The notes under the pieces were generated by a model. It saw nothing but the letters and a program-made list of their open reading frames with translations, searched no databases and was not told the origin of the DNA. A DNA stretch of 64,000 bases from Methylophaga sp. (lineage in GTDB: Bacteria > Pseudomonadota > Gammaproteobacteria > Nitrosococcales > Methylophagaceae): the NCBI GenBank assembly GCA_024636315.1, contig JAGXHJ010000036.1, forward strand, positions 23,885 to 87,884, written 5' to 3'. A program made the position numbers and the translations under genes. Below are positions 62,538-64,000 of the stretch, piece after piece; position 1 is the first letter of the stretch; each line of letters begins with the position of its first letter.

Positions 62538-64000
62538 ATGGCTACTCAAATTGGTATTATCAAAGCACTAATCGGTACAGCAACAGCAACTGCTACTGAT
62601 GGTACAAGTCGTAATCTACAAGTTGGCGATAGTGTCTACGCTAACGAACTCGTCACTACAGGTGCTGGCGGTGCCGTTGAGCTTGAATTTGCAGATGGTA
62701 GCGTTATGGATCTTGGGCGTGATTCCCAAGCCTTACTTGATAATGCGGTGTTCAATCCAGAAGCTGTAGCAGAAAATTCCGCAACGGTAGAATCAGATGC
62801 TGATGCCATTCAAGCTGCTATTTTAGCAGGCGCCGATCCTACTCAAGTCACAGAAGCAACCGCTGCAGGTGCAGGTACGCAAGCCGATGGTAATGAAGGC
62901 CACCAACCTGTTGTTGTAGATTATCTTGCGCCACAAGTTACACCAGAATCTGGTTTTGATACCACAGGTATTGCAGTTGAGTTTCCTGTTATTGAAGAAG
63001 AGTTGCAAGCGCCTATTGAAGAAGGACCTATTGTCAGTGTTTCTGTCCAAGTTGAAGTGCAAATTGATCCAGAAAATCCTGATTCACAACCCCCAACGGA
63101 CGGCATTCCTACCCCAGAATACCCACTAGTTGTAACACCAGAAGGTGTATTCATCTTAGAAGGTACATCACAAGTTGGTGAAAGCAGTGAACCTGGAACT
63201 CGTGTAGTTGCTTTCACACTAACACTCGATAAAGTTTACACACAAGATGTTCAAGTAACTTACACGTTCCGACCTGTAGGAGCTGATAATGGTGCCAATA
63301 CCTATGGTGATGACTGGTTCGATGGCGATGGCCCTATTACGGTCACAATTCCTGCCGGCACACTTACATTCCCGGTTTATGTCAACATTGTTGAAGATAG
63401 TATTGTAGAAGAAAATGGCCAATTTGAAATCGTCTTGATTGATGCGGTTAATGCAACAATTAACCCAGATGCTTCATCAGTAATGGTTACTATTGTTGAT
63501 GATGATGCATTTACAACCAATGTTAGTATCAGTACATCAGATATTACTGAAAATGATCAAGGCATCACTTTTACTGCAACACTTACAACGCCAGGAGACA
63601 CTGATGTTACTGTTGCCACAACACAGGGTAATATATTAATTGCTGCTGGAGAAACATCTGGTTTTATATTTGTAGAAAGCTATGATCCAGATGTTTATAT
63701 TGATCCTGACAGTTTTACAGCAGAAATTACCGATGTAACTGGTGGTGAATTTGATCAAGTAAATATTGTATCAGGTATCGCAACAGCGAATATTGCTGAT
63801 GTAAATGATGTCGTGACTGTCGTATTGACTGCGACAGCAACAACTGGCGAAGACGGTGGTTCAATTGTTTACACCGCGAGCTTAGTGGATGCAAACAGCG
63901 ATCCTGTAACCAGCAACAACGCGATCACCGTGACATTAGCAGATCAAACGCAAATCACCATTGCCGCGAATGCAAGCAGTGGTGACTCAGCGCCAGTAGC
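62538..64000 (+). CDS. LapA-like giant adhesin, N-terminal retention module (partial, runs off right edge)
   Basis: Not in ORF track. ATG 62538: MATQIGIIKALIGTATATATDGTSRNLQVGDSVYANELVTTGAGGAVELEFADGSVMDLGRDSQALLDN...; Calx-beta-like repeat then Ig-like repeat VTVVLTATATTGEDGGSIVYTASLVDANSDPVTSNNAITVTL. Confidence 0.92.
   Translation, partial: MATQIGIIKALIGTATATATDGTSRNLQVGDSVYANELVTTGAGGAVELEFADGSVMDLGRDSQALLDNAVFNPEAVAENSATVESDADAIQAAILAGADPTQVTEATAAGAGTQADGNEGHQPVVVDYLAPQVTPESGFDTTGIAVEFPVIEEELQAPIEEGPIVSVSVQVEVQIDPENPDSQPPTDGIPTPEYPLVVTPEGVFILEGTSQVGESSEPGTRVVAFTLTLDKVYTQDVQVTYTFRPVGADNGANTYGDDWFDGDGPITVTIPAGTLTFPVYVNIVEDSIVEENGQFEIVLIDAVNATINPDASSVMVTIVDDDAFTTNVSISTSDITENDQGITFTATLTTPGDTDVTVATTQGNILIAAGETSGFIFVESYDPDVYIDPDSFTAEITDVTGGEFDQVNIVSGIATANIADVNDVVTVVLTATATTGEDGGSIVYTASLVDANSDPVTSNNAITVTLADQTQITIAANASSGDSAPV

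Noticed and set aside
62823-63422. Minus- and plus-strand ORFs within the adhesin region
   Set aside because: Overlap the adhesin reading frame, which has clear domain homology.

Overview
This 64 kb window is gene-dense bacterial chromosome, consistent with a gammaproteobacterium (fabA/fabB pair, sthA, surE-pcm-nlpD, flgAMN, dap genes). A taxon assignment is inference only. Main content in order: a ModE-like/PBP-domain regulator running off the left edge, divergent from an OprP-type porin and an orphan TupA-like tungstate/molybdate-binding protein; a GldA/GldF/GldG/DUF4340 ABC operon; cheV-flgAMN; a LapB-LapC-(LuxR-type regulator)-LapE type I secretion operon; fabAB; an HDOD gene broken by an in-frame TAA; sthA; a TonB receptor; a dap cluster; a 1.08 kb ORF-free, repeat-rich region (34.68-35.75 kb); ttcA-moeA-mobAB; folE2-queD; dxs-ispA-xseB; surE-pcm-yqaA-nlpD-prfB-lysS; alaC-hom-thrC; hemW; rdgB-rph-yicC. 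The right edge holds the first ~490 codons of a LapA-like giant adhesin with a retention module and a di-alanine LapG-type site. The signals least explained by ordinary genes are: (1) the ORF-free region with two ~118-bp direct repeats carrying paired DnaA-box-like sites around a palindrome-rich ~60-bp-period element; (2) a 22-bp inverted repeat resembling a ModE operator in the regulator/porin divergent promoter; (3) a degenerate receiver regulator inside the adhesin secretion operon; (4) the HDOD nonsense codon. No rRNA, tRNA, CRISPR array, or transposase was recognised. All calls come from reading the sequence and the supplied ORF track; no database search was run.
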